Source of the DNA: an uncultured Eubacteriales bacterium
GTDB lineage: Bacteria; Bacillota; Clostridia; Christensenellales; CAG-138
NCBI GenBank assembly: GCA_900546845.1
Contig: UREK01000011.1
Coordinates: forward strand, 1-64,000
Length of the DNA: 64,000 bases
Direction of reading: 5' to 3'
The notes below the pieces were generated by a model. That model was not told where the DNA came from and did no database searches. It saw only the letters and a program-made list of their open reading frames with translations. Shown here piece after piece: positions 28,145 to 36,695 of this stretch; the stretch's first letter is position 1; every line of letters starts with the position of its first letter. A program made the translations under genes and the position numbers.

Positions 28145-28468
28145 TGTTTCCCCTCCATTTGCTTGCATGGTTTATTCATATGTAACATTTTGGAGGTACA
28201 GAAAAGAGATCCGGTCAAAGTTTTTTTGTATCCAGCCGCTCCGGTATTGGCGCACTGGGCCGGCTCTTTTTCAATCACAAGATATTTTTGGCTTTCTACG
28301 GGTTGCGCCGGTTGCGTGCTCCTATGAAAAACCGCCTAAGTTGCGTTTGCGGAGATTATACCCCAAAACTGTCTGCGTCCAGCAAATCATGCGGGATTGG
28401 GCCAAGGCCAGCAATCCGGCATTGGACATCCATACGTCCCCATATCAATAACAGAGGAGGCGAGCGTC
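28145..28468. other. Gap between recombinase and small element protein
   Basis: 324 bp of lower GC than the flanks. I see no convincing full gene. The frame ending at 28451 gives a protein-like tail (QQIMRDWAKASNPALD) with no good start and could be a remnant. AT-rich stretches near 28160-28300 could hold the recombinase promoter, but no clear -35/-10 pair was found. Confidence 0.4.
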
Positions 28469-28741
28469 ATGGCAATCGTAGAAGATTACTTTATCGGAAG
28501 CACGCACATTCGGATTCACGATGATTGCATCGTGCAAACGCCGGAGGAGGTGCGGAAAATCCTGGACCGGGTTGGCCATCTGGTTTTACGCAGCGATATA
28601 AATAAAGCTCTCGCGCGTCAACGTGGGTGTGATGACAACGCCACAGATGGCAAAAAAGGGGATTCTAATGCTGGACAAGCAGTGAAGGGGCGCGAATTTA
28701 TATATAGGAAAAGGGAACTCCTCTTATCGGGTATGCAATAG
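28469..28741 (+). CDS. Small hypothetical protein of recombinase-linked type
   Basis: 90 aa, with a strong Shine-Dalgarno (AGAGGAGG) 8 nt before ATG 28469. The first half (YFIGSTHIRIHDDCIVQTPEEVRKILDRV) looks like a short beta-hairpin plus helix. I recall similar pieces near serine recombinases in Clostridia. The second half is polar, low in pattern and may be an extension caused by rearrangement. Function unknown. Confidence 0.65.
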   Translation: MAIVEDYFIGSTHIRIHDDCIVQTPEEVRKILDRVGHLVLRSDINKALARQRGCDDNATDGKKGDSNAGQAVKGREFIYRKRELLLSGMQ

Positions 28742-29025
28742 TTGTAGCCCATCCAAATGGGTAATGCTGCAAGGAAAATTACAACGCGCTTTTCTAACGG
28801 CTCCGAGTCCGTGTGGATGCCGCCACGGCAATCCTGTACACCTGCGTTGCAAAGCATCTCGCCCTGTTTGATGAAGCTGCAGCGCGATACAACGCCGTAT
28901 GGGAAAAAAACCGCTGGGTTTCCTGAGGATGGACGGAGCCGGGAAGGCAGAAAAGTGAAAAAATTCCTCCCCAAACCAAGACATGCCCTCGCCATCCGTG
29001 CAAGGACATGTCAAGCAGGCGGGAG

Positions 29026-29202
29026 TCAGTCGTCGCCGCGCAAGAGGTTTTCGGCGTAATCCCGAAGCCCGGCATACGTGTTTACGCTGCCGGCCCGGCT
29101 GCTGATCTGCGCGCGGACATAGTCCGGCAGGCCGTCGAAATACCGCTTGGCGTTCGAATCCTGCTCGAACATGGCGTACATGTTTTCATACTTTGGTTCC
29201 AT
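29026..29202 (-). CDS. Small hypothetical protein (YFDGLPDYV...DYAENLLRGDD type)
   Basis: 58 aa. ATG 29202 has GGAGGT 7 nt upstream. The sequence FDGLPDYVRAQIS...GLRDYAENLLRGDD matches a small acidic helical protein type I recognise from gut Firmicute elements. No enzymatic motif is seen. The orientation is that of the recombinase, and it may belong to the same element. Confidence 0.7.
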   Translation of the reverse strand: MEPKYENMYAMFEQDSNAKRYFDGLPDYVRAQISSRAGSVNTYAGLRDYAENLLRGDD

Positions 29203-29403
29203 GCTTTTCACCTCCGGGGTCAGCATTCCCCAAAAGCTGCAATTTCATGCGGAAAAATGAAAAAGGGGAGGGATAGAAGGAAACAGCTTACCGGCAAACA
29301 GCCGGCAGGTTAAATCGCCCAGCATAGCTCGGGAAGAGAAAATATCAGAATAACATGCTTCTGCGAGGACGGAATGTTGTGAATCAAACGTTCGATATGC
29401 TTT

Positions 29404-29436
29404 GGCCGCTGCAGATCCGCAGCGGCCGTTTCTTTG
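29404..29436 (+). terminator. Terminator-like hairpin before D-aminoacylase 3' end
   Basis: GGCCGCTGC (29404-29412) pairs with GCAGCGGCC (29419-29427), followed on the + strand by GTTTCTTT. It may end + strand transcription coming from the small-protein region and protects the converging D-aminoacylase gene. Confidence 0.6.
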
Positions 29437-29475
29437 GTTTTCATGTACGGAATAGCCGGAGTGAGAAACTGTTTT

Positions 29476-31056
29476 TTAAGCCTCTTTGCGAAGGACTCTG
29501 CCGGCTTTGGTTCCGTTAAAAACGGCATTCTCCACAGCAATTTTGCCGCCGATTATCACGCTGGCCAGCCCTTCGCAGCGCTGGCAAAAGGCCCCATATT
29601 CCGCCCTGTCAATGATTTTTTCAGCGTCAAATAGCACAAGGTCCGCATCAAAGCCGGGGGCCACGATGCCTTTTCCGCGCAAGCCATAGACCTGCGCCGG
29701 AAGCGACGTCATTTTACGAATCGCGTTTTCGAGAGATATATATTTCTTCTGCCGCACATACCTTCCAAGCACGCGGGGAAACGTTCCGATCGACCGGGGA
29801 TGCGCCCCTTCACAGCCTGGATACCATAAGCCGTCTGTCCCAACCATAGCGCGGGGATACTGCATGACCCGCTGGAGGTCATCCTCGCTCATAGTATGAT
29901 AGATGCCTCCGGTCAAAAGTTTGTCAGCAAGAAGAATATCGCATTGGAGCTCGTATGGATCCTGCCCAAGTGCATCGGCAATTTCGTTAAGCATCCGCCC
30001 GTTATACTCGGGATGCGAAGGCGAGGAACCGATCATGGTATATTGGAAACGCTCCTTCGCTGTGCGCGTACCCAAAATCATTGGGCGCAGCTGAGCACGG
30101 CCAGCCTCGGAGGCAAGAAGCTGCAGGAGGCTTTCCGTGCCAAGCGCATGCATTTTGTCTGGGATGTTGGTCGATAAGCCTGTGGCAGACGCGGTATATG
30201 GATATTGATCGCAGAACACATCAAACCCAGCTGCGTTTGCTGCCTCGATCAATGCAAGCGTCCGCTCTGTTTTTCCCCAGTTTGCGGGGCCACCTGTTGC
30301 CTTATGATGCGAGATCACGCACCGAACGCCGGAATGACGGACAACATAAAGCATTTCTTCCACTGCTTCAACGAGCTGCGTGCTTTCGGAGCGCAGGTGC
30401 ACGGTCATAATTCCACCACGGTCTGCAACGGCTTTGCACAGTGCGATCATTTCTTCTGCGTTGCAGTAAGAGCCTGGCGGGTAGATCAGCCCAAAGGAAA
30501 TCCCAAAAGCGCCGCCTCGCATAGCTTCGTGGACATAGGCCGCCATTTTTTCCAGTTCGTCTTTTGTAGGGGACCGATCTGAAAACCCCATCACCGCAGC
30601 GCGAATTGTGCCATGCCCTACAAGAAACGCCATGTTGGTGCCGAGGGGGTGGTCAATTTGGTCGAGGTATTTCCCAAATGAATACCGATTTTCGGCCGGT
30701 GATGGCAATTTGCCGTTCTTCAGCGAGTGCAGGATCCGCAGGCCATCCTCCAGATGCGCTTCTGAAAGCGGTGCCGCGGATTCGCCGCACATTCCGGCAA
30801 CCTGTGTGGTGATTCCCTGTTCTACCGCCGCGATACACTCTGGATATTCCTCAACCAGGACGTCCCCGTGACTGTGTGCGTCGATAAATCCTGGGGCCAA
30901 CGTTAGACCGCTCGCGTCAATTATGCGGGCGGCCTCTGCCGTGATGCGCGGCGACATCGCAGCAATCTTTCCATCCAGCATGGCTAAATCGCTGTGAAAG
31001 CCAGGGGAGCCAGTGCCATCTACTACAAAGGCATTGCGGATCAATAGGTCGAACAT
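29476..31056 (-). CDS. D-aminoacylase / N-acyl-D-amino-acid deacylase
   Basis: 526-aa amidohydrolase that releases free D-amino acids from N-acyl-D-amino acids. The metal motif HSHGD lies at 61-65, and Cys90 in GMCGES matches the zinc-bridging Cys of this subfamily. The later ligand regions are VHLRSES, SHHKATG and GTDG (the catalytic Asp). A beta-sandwich is formed by the two chain ends. It is the third gene behind a sensor kinase and regulator, and it faces a peptide transporter with two peptidases. Some relatives act on N-acyl-D-Glu or on dipeptides, so the substrate is open. AAGGAG precedes the start. Confidence 0.88.
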   Translation of the reverse strand: MFDLLIRNAFVVDGTGSPGFHSDLAMLDGKIAAMSPRITAEAARIIDASGLTLAPGFIDAHSHGDVLVEEYPECIAAVEQGITTQVAGMCGESAAPLSEAHLEDGLRILHSLKNGKLPSPAENRYSFGKYLDQIDHPLGTNMAFLVGHGTIRAAVMGFSDRSPTKDELEKMAAYVHEAMRGGAFGISFGLIYPPGSYCNAEEMIALCKAVADRGGIMTVHLRSESTQLVEAVEEMLYVVRHSGVRCVISHHKATGGPANWGKTERTLALIEAANAAGFDVFCDQYPYTASATGLSTNIPDKMHALGTESLLQLLASEAGRAQLRPMILGTRTAKERFQYTMIGSSPSHPEYNGRMLNEIADALGQDPYELQCDILLADKLLTGGIYHTMSEDDLQRVMQYPRAMVGTDGLWYPGCEGAHPRSIGTFPRVLGRYVRQKKYISLENAIRKMTSLPAQVYGLRGKGIVAPGFDADLVLFDAEKIIDRAEYGAFCQRCEGLASVIIGGKIAVENAVFNGTKAGRVLRKEA

Positions 31057-31106
31057 CTTTCTTTCTCCTTTTATATGTGGTGTTCTGCGGGCAGCGCTTA
31101 GGCATG

Positions 31107-31829
31107 CTAGGATTCGTCCGTCCTCTTTTCGGGCGCCATACGGTAGCCAACGCCCACATCAGTAAAAATATACTTGGGCGACGCTGGGTTCTCCTCGATT
31201 TTGCGTCTAATATTCGCCATGTTGACGCGAAGCACGCGGTTGTTGTCGGCATCGGCATAAGGCCCCCAGATGCTGGAAATAATGCGCTGATATGTCAGCA
31301 CTTGGCCGGAAGCTCCTGAAATCAGCGCTACGATCTGGTACTCGGTGTTGGTTAAATGTACATCTATGCCATTTTTCAGAACGCGCTCCATGCGATAATC
31401 GACGGTCAACGCCCCAACGGTGTAGCAGTCCCGCCCCAAGCTATCGCTTTGCTGGCTCAGATATGTATGCCTAAGCGCGGAACGGATACGCGCTTTGAGC
31501 TCCTTTGCACCAAAGGGCTTTGTAACGTAATCGTCAGCGCCATAGTCGAGCGCGAGCACCTTCTCGTTTTCCTGCGCACGGGCGGAAATGATAATGATCG
31601 GGCGCACTGTTTGCTGGCGCAGCTGTTGAATCACCTGCAAGCCATCCATGTCTGGCAGACCAAGATCCAATAGAAACAGATCCGGTGAGAAAGATCGGAC
31701 GATATTCAAAGCGTCCTGCCCAGTGGATACGCAATCCAGGGAATATCCTTCCTTTTCCAGAATTGACGCAAGCGCGCGCATAATATGGGGATCGTCCTCT
31801 ATAATTAAGATCTTTTTAGCGGTTTTCAT
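31107..31829 (-). CDS. OmpR/KdpE-family response regulator
   Basis: 240 aa. The receiver domain has the acidic pair EDD at 11-13, phospho-acceptor Asp55 and Lys104 (TKPFG). The C-terminal winged-helix DNA-binding domain includes LTNTEYQIVALI and RVNMANIRRKIEENP. It is closest in style to KdpE, but no kdp pump genes are near, so I infer another target. The natural candidates are its own operon and the facing transporter operon. The start overlaps the kinase gene by 14 bp. Confidence 0.93.
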   Translation of the reverse strand: MKTAKKILIIEDDPHIMRALASILEKEGYSLDCVSTGQDALNIVRSFSPDLFLLDLGLPDMDGLQVIQQLRQQTVRPIIIISARAQENEKVLALDYGADDYVTKPFGAKELKARIRSALRHTYLSQQSDSLGRDCYTVGALTVDYRMERVLKNGIDVHLTNTEYQIVALISGASGQVLTYQRIISSIWGPYADADNNRVLRVNMANIRRKIEENPASPKYIFTDVGVGYRMAPEKRTDES

Positions 31830-33309
31830 GCTCCGGCTCCTCCAACGGCAGCGTAAAGATAAATTCCGCGCCGCCGTCTATACAGTTTTTTGCACTTATT
31901 TTTCCGCGATGTGCGCTGACGATCGTTTTGCAGATGGAAAGCCCGATGCCAAAACCGCGCCTGGAATCATCCCGGGCGATGCCGTTCCCAGAAAAAAGCG
32001 TATCCTTCATTTCGGGCAGTATTCCCAAGCCATAGTCTCGGATCGAAAAAATGGCGTCCGCATTGTCACGGCTTACGGTCAAAAGGACTTTTTTGCTGCT
32101 CCCTCCATATTTTAGAGCGTTTTCCACAAGGTTGAGGATCACCTGTGTAATGAGCATTGCATCCATTTGGATAATCATCACCTGATCCGGCACTCTGACC
32201 TCGAGGTTTAAATCGGGGAAGCGTATCCGGCATTTATAGGCGGCTTCGCCCACAATTTCCTCAACCGCCTCGGAGGTAAGGTTTAATTTGGGGGATTCCG
32301 TATCAAGCCGTGTTATGGAGAGCAGGTTTTCAACCATTTGCGTGAGCCATACCGATTCTTCCTGTATATCCGATATTAGCCGAAGATTGCTTTTGGACAT
32401 ACCGGGGGTTTGCTCCAATGCGTAGCAGGCCGCAGCAATAGCCGCAAGCGGCGAACGCAGGTCATGCGAAATCGCCCGGAGAAAATTGGAACGCATATAT
32501 TCCAGCTGCTTCTCAATGGAAAGTTTTTGCTGGGTATCGATCAGCCGCTGCCGCTCCAATGCAATATTCGCACGCTGCAGAAGTGAGCCGATAAATGGGA
32601 AAATATCCGGTTCGTATCCATCGTTCCCCAAAAGCACGGCAATCACGCCAAACGTTTCCTTGCTTATGTTGACCGGATAACAGCGATAGACTGACGATGG
32701 GGCATATTCGGTTCCGACTCCGGAAATCTGCTGTGTTTTAGCGGCGTGCAGAACGGCCTCAACATCGCGCTTGAAAGTAATGGTGCCGGGCGGATCCGAG
32801 CTGAGCTTTCGCACCCCGGAGGAAGATACTTCAAAAAGAATCAGCGGATAGCCGCACGCCTTGTGAATGAAGCTCAAAAGCAGCTTTAAAATATCATCCG
32901 TCCCATGTGTAGAAAGCAGAAGCGCGTTCAATTCATTCAGTCTGGAGGTACGTTCGGCATTGGAGACATTTTTTGACTGCTCCTTTTCAATCTGCTGCCG
33001 GATCCGCCCGGATATATTTTCTGCCGCAATTAACACAGCGGCGACCAGCAGAATATCCCAAATACTAACCCCGTAATTCATGGAAGATAAGATATAGCAC
33101 AGGATACAGGCGTTATTGGCGGAAAAGAGGCTGTGGGAACGGGAGGGCGGGAGCATGATTAATATCAGTACGGCACAGGCAGAAAGGACTGTATGCGAGA
33201 CGGACAGCACCCGAAAAACTGCGCTCAGCAGAAGAAGCGACAGCGGAATTGCTGCTCGGATCAAAGCGGTTTTCCAATATTGCCGGCTGGCCAAGCTTAA
33301 TTTCATCAT
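31816..33309 (-). CDS. KdpD-like sensor histidine kinase lacking the N-terminal sensor module
   Basis: 497 aa. Four membrane helices (about 15-100) look like the DUF4118 region of KdpD. They are followed by a GAF-like domain (about 125-255), a dimerisation box AISHDLRSPLAA with phospho-acceptor His282, and an ATPase domain (NLVENALKYG, DYGLGI, GFGIGLSICK). The long N-terminal KdpD/UspA part is absent. The likely signal is cytoplasmic or at the membrane. ATG 33309 has GGAGG 9 nt upstream. It is the first gene of the kinase-regulator-deacylase operon. Confidence 0.92.
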   Translation of the reverse strand: MMKLSLASRQYWKTALIRAAIPLSLLLLSAVFRVLSVSHTVLSACAVLILIMLPPSRSHSLFSANNACILCYILSSMNYGVSIWDILLVAAVLIAAENISGRIRQQIEKEQSKNVSNAERTSRLNELNALLLSTHGTDDILKLLLSFIHKACGYPLILFEVSSSGVRKLSSDPPGTITFKRDVEAVLHAAKTQQISGVGTEYAPSSVYRCYPVNISKETFGVIAVLLGNDGYEPDIFPFIGSLLQRANIALERQRLIDTQQKLSIEKQLEYMRSNFLRAISHDLRSPLAAIAAACYALEQTPGMSKSNLRLISDIQEESVWLTQMVENLLSITRLDTESPKLNLTSEAVEEIVGEAAYKCRIRFPDLNLEVRVPDQVMIIQMDAMLITQVILNLVENALKYGGSSKKVLLTVSRDNADAIFSIRDYGLGILPEMKDTLFSGNGIARDDSRRGFGIGLSICKTIVSAHRGKISAKNCIDGGAEFIFTLPLEEPEHENR

Positions 33310-33406
33310 ACTTCAGATCCTCCAGCGCCATTGAGTTCATAGCGGCAGGCTGGTACGTGTTATTTTTTTCAGGCAAATCGTTTATTCGCCAAGCACGAGC
33401 GTATTT

Positions 33407-33427
33407 TGTCCCAAATAAGACGGGACA
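33407..33427. promoter_or_regulatory. Short inverted repeat upstream of sensor kinase
   Basis: TGTCCC (33407-33412) and GGGACA (33422-33427) with a 9-bp spacer, about 100 bp upstream of the kinase start in the divergent control region. It may be a regulator-binding site, but 6-bp arms can arise by chance. Confidence 0.3.
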
Positions 33428-33503
33428 TCAGTACGGCATAATTTTGCTATCCTTTTGTTGCACTAATTTTACTATATACTTGGTTGCTTGAAAAGGGAAT
33501 GCA

Positions 33504-33566
33504 GCGCTAAGAAATGCGCTAAGAAACATGGTATTCCCTTGACATATGACGCTTTTTTGTTAAAAA
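33504..33566 (+). promoter_or_regulatory. Tandem direct repeats and promoter of the peptide-uptake operon
   Basis: GCGCTAAGAAA occurs twice, at 33504-33514 and 33516-33526, 12 bp apart start to start. A perfect -35 TTGACA follows at 33539-33544, with a weak TAAAAA-type -10 near 33561. OmpR-family regulators bind tandem direct repeats about one helical turn apart, so these fit a site for the adjacent response regulator acting as activator of a promoter with a poor -10. The remainder of the 349-bp gap is AT-rich with no gene. Confidence 0.55.
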
Positions 33567-33658
33567 TTAAATCAAGAAGTATCGAACCCAATCGATTTCA
33601 TGTTCATGGCAACGGTCAGCAACAAATCAGAACCAAAAAACTACAGGAGGATGAAGGC

Positions 33659-35629
33659 ATGAAAAAAGTTTTGGCAATGTTACTTGCAACGGTGATGCTG
33701 CTCAGCATGGCTGCCGGCTGCTCCAAGGTTGATGGGCAACCCAGTCAAACACAGCCGCCCGATCAAACGCAGCTGCCTGGGGAGACGCAGGGCGTCGAAA
33801 CCACGGCGACTACAGGCCCGGATGGGCGCACCTATGCTGCGGAACAGGTCTACCGCACTTTGTACAATGGCGAGGTTTCTACCCTGAATTATCTTTACAG
33901 CTCTTCTGAGGTGGATTTGATTTGCGGCGCAAACTGCATCGAGACGCTCGTTTCGAGTGACGCTTACGGCAACTTACAGCCAGCTGCAGCTACAAGCTGG
34001 GAGGTCAGCGAGGATGGTTATACCTGGACGCTCAAGATCCGCGAGGGAATGAAGTGGTATGATTATACCGGAGCTGAAATGGGGGAAGTTACCGCACATG
34101 ACTGGGTCACGGGCCTTGCATGGGTGCTTGACGCGCGGAATGACTCAAGCAACTCTCATATGGTAAACGGCTATATTGCGGGCGCGCAGGAATACTATGA
34201 CTATACTACGGCCCTCCTAAACGGCGAGTCTCCCGCGGCCGAAGTTACGTTTGATTCCGTTGGGGTGAAAGCGCTTGACGATTATACGCTCCAATATACC
34301 CTTGTCACGCCGCGCGTCTACTTCCTGAGCCTGCTTGAGTTCGGCTGCTATTATCCAATGAGCGCAGCCTGTGTTGAAGAAAACGGCACGGAGCTTGGCA
34401 TCGACAACACGCGCCTTTGGTATTGTGGCGCCTACCTGATGGATACGTTTGCGCCGCAGCAGGAGCACGTGTATGTTAAAAATCCTAATTACTGGGATGC
34501 GGAACACGTATACATCGAACGCATCGAGCGCAAGTATAATGCGGAAGCCGGTACGCTGGCGCCTACGATGTTCCTCAATGGAGAGGTTGACTACACCTCT
34601 GTAAGCTCTGACCTTTTGACTGAGTGGATGGCAAACGAGGACACTGCCGCGATGGTATCTCCTACCATCACACAAACCAATTACTCATATTACTGGGGCT
34701 TCAATTTTGAGCCTATGTTCGATGCGCAGTATGAGCCTGACAACTGGCGGATCGCTGTCAACAACGAGAATTTCCGCAAATCAATTTATCACGGCATGGA
34801 CCGCATCCGTGCGCTGCAGGTTGGGTTCCCGAACAACGCGGAGGATCTCCTCAGCAACTCCATTACGCCCAAGGGCTTTGCACGCAACGGCCAGCAGGAT
34901 TACACCCTATATGGCGACCTGGCCGCGTTTACGAACGGGGATAGTTTCAACGAGGCTCTGGCCCTTGAATACAAAGAAAAGGCTGTTGCCGAACTTACCG
35001 CCGCTGGCGCCACGTTCCCCGTCAAGATCCTGATGCAGTACAACGGCGACGCGGATTGGGCAAAAGAGTGCCTTGTCATCAAGCAGCAGCTTGAAGAACT
35101 GCTCGGAACGGATTACATCGAGGTTGTCATTAATAACTTTGGTTCTCAGAACTTCCTGAGCGGTACGCGCCGCGTTGGCAACTACGCGCTTCAAAAGCTT
35201 AACGGCGGCGCAGGATATGTGGATCCTGAAACGTGGATTTTCATGACGGAAAATGGGAACACCTATACATTCGCTTATGATACGACTGCGAAATTCGAGC
35301 GCTCCACTAAGAGCGAGGAAACAACTGCGATCATAAACGAATATTATGCCATGCTGGAGGCGGCAAAGCAGGAAGTGCTGGACGTCGACGCGCGCTACAC
35401 GGCCTTTGCAAATGCGGAAGCCTTCTATCTTGAACATGCAATGGCAATTCCCTACCGAGCAACCGGCGGCGTCTATGAGGCTACCAAACTCAATCCGTTT
35501 GAGGGCACATACAGCAGCTGCGGCTGGAGTTACCTGCGCTATAAGGGCCAGCACGTTTACGAAACTGCGATGAGCAGCGAGATGTTCTATTCGCAGCTTG
35601 CGGCATGGGAGGCTGCGCGCGGCGAGTAA
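33659..35629 (+). CDS. Peptide ABC transporter substrate-binding lipoprotein (family 5, OppA/DppA-like)
   Basis: 656 aa. The signal peptide ends with the lipobox MAAGC, so it should be anchored to the membrane outer face. A Thr/Gln-rich linker follows, then the solute-binding fold with ETLVSSDAYGNLQPAAATSWEVSEDGYTWTLKIREG, a family-5 hallmark. ATG 33659 has AGGAGG 8 nt upstream. It heads an operon with two permeases, a fused ATPase and two peptidases. A hairpin after the gene probably lets it be made in excess over the membrane parts. Ligand specificity is not readable. Confidence 0.93.
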   Translation: MKKVLAMLLATVMLLSMAAGCSKVDGQPSQTQPPDQTQLPGETQGVETTATTGPDGRTYAAEQVYRTLYNGEVSTLNYLYSSSEVDLICGANCIETLVSSDAYGNLQPAAATSWEVSEDGYTWTLKIREGMKWYDYTGAEMGEVTAHDWVTGLAWVLDARNDSSNSHMVNGYIAGAQEYYDYTTALLNGESPAAEVTFDSVGVKALDDYTLQYTLVTPRVYFLSLLEFGCYYPMSAACVEENGTELGIDNTRLWYCGAYLMDTFAPQQEHVYVKNPNYWDAEHVYIERIERKYNAEAGTLAPTMFLNGEVDYTSVSSDLLTEWMANEDTAAMVSPTITQTNYSYYWGFNFEPMFDAQYEPDNWRIAVNNENFRKSIYHGMDRIRALQVGFPNNAEDLLSNSITPKGFARNGQQDYTLYGDLAAFTNGDSFNEALALEYKEKAVAELTAAGATFPVKILMQYNGDADWAKECLVIKQQLEELLGTDYIEVVINNFGSQNFLSGTRRVGNYALQKLNGGAGYVDPETWIFMTENGNTYTFAYDTTAKFERSTKSEETTAIINEYYAMLEAAKQEVLDVDARYTAFANAEAFYLEHAMAIPYRATGGVYEATKLNPFEGTYSSCGWSYLRYKGQHVYETAMSSEMFYSQLAAWEAARGE

Positions 35630-35663
35630 GCGCGAAAGCGTTGGGCAATTAAAGTAGGTTTCG

Positions 35664-35704
35664 GGCAGCTCTGCTCCCAAAGACATGAGTGGAGCTGCCT
35701 TTTT
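35664..35704 (+). terminator. Intra-operon terminator/attenuator after the binding protein
   Basis: GGCAGCTC (35664-35671) pairs with GAGCTGCC (35692-35699), followed by a T-tract at 35700-35704. It sits between the binding-protein gene and the first permease, which has no obvious promoter of its own. Confidence 0.8.
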
Positions 35705-35753
35705 GATAGAACCGGCCGCCCGGTTCAGATCCTGAAGGAAGGATGACTATTAT

Positions 35754-36695
35754 ATGCTGCGATACATGTGCAAACGCCTGCTGCGATCGTTCGTGACGCT
35801 GTTCATCATTATCGTTATTATTTTTTCGCTTTTGCGGCTTATGCCAGAGGAAGGTTACTTTGACAACTACGATAAACTCACGCCGACACAAATCGAAAAC
35901 AAACTTACTCTGATGGGGCTGCGGGATCCGCTGCATACGCAGCTGGTTAAGTTCATAAAAGGGCTGCTGCAGGGCGACCTGGGCGTATCGAACCGCTACC
36001 GCAGGAACGCTGCAATCACCGAAATTTTGGGTCCGAAAATGATCGTCTCCCTGAAATTCGGCCTCTCGGCAGTTGCGTTGAGCCTGCCGATGGGTATGGT
36101 GCTTGGCATCTTGATGTCCCGAAAAAAAGGAGGCGCTTGGGATAAGTTCGGAAACCTGTTCATCGTTTTTATTCAGGCGGTGCCGAGCGCTGTGTATTAT
36201 TTGTTCATCCAGCTTTACGGAACAAAAGCCATCGGGACGAGCATGCTTTATGACGCAAACAAGCCCTTAACGATGGTTATGCCGGTTTTCTCGCTTGCGC
36301 TCCCATCGATTGCCAGCTATGCGATGTGGCTCAGACGCTACATGATTGATGAATCGAATAAGGATTATATTAAACTTGCAAAAGCGAAGGGGGTTCCCAA
36401 CAGCGTGATTTGGTTCCGCCATGTTTTCCGGAACTCCGTGACGCCTATGGTAAATCTGATCCCCGGATCGATCCTTATGACGATCTCCGGCTCAATTTAT
36501 GTGGAATCGCTGTACTCCATTCCGGGCATGGGCGGCTTGTTGGTGGATGTGATTAAACGCCAGGACAATACAATGGTGCAAGCGCTTGTGATTCTGTATT
36601 CTATCATCGGCATATTGGGATTGATTTTGGGAGACATGCTGATGGCGCTTGTTGACCCGCGCATCAGCTTTGCGAAAAAGGAGGGATCCAGATGA
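35754..36695 (+). CDS. Peptide ABC transporter permease, DppB/OppB type
   Basis: 313 aa with six predicted membrane helices. The N-terminus RLLRSFVTLFIIIVIIFSLLRLMP is typical for OppB-type permeases. The EAA-like cytoplasmic loop is DYIKLAKAKGVPNSVIWFRHVFRNS, and the C-terminal SLYSIPGMGGLLVDVI block is conserved. It forms the translocation channel with the next gene, whose start overlaps its stop. Confidence 0.94.
   Translation: MLRYMCKRLLRSFVTLFIIIVIIFSLLRLMPEEGYFDNYDKLTPTQIENKLTLMGLRDPLHTQLVKFIKGLLQGDLGVSNRYRRNAAITEILGPKMIVSLKFGLSAVALSLPMGMVLGILMSRKKGGAWDKFGNLFIVFIQAVPSAVYYLFIQLYGTKAIGTSMLYDANKPLTMVMPVFSLALPSIASYAMWLRRYMIDESNKDYIKLAKAKGVPNSVIWFRHVFRNSVTPMVNLIPGSILMTISGSIYVESLYSIPGMGGLLVDVIKRQDNTMVQALVILYSIIGILGLILGDMLMALVDPRISFAKKEGSR

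Noticed and set aside
28167..28451. Gene ending just before the 90-aa protein
   Set aside because: No start signal and only the last 25 residues look protein-like. It is described as a possible remnant instead.
28757..29059. Possible 100-aa gene on the + strand
   Set aside because: No Shine-Dalgarno, no recognisable motif, and it runs over the better-supported 58-aa gene on the other strand.
31107..33309. True KdpDE potassium regulators
   Set aside because: The kinase lacks the N-terminal KdpD module and no kdpFABC genes are nearby. The regulator is only KdpE-like.
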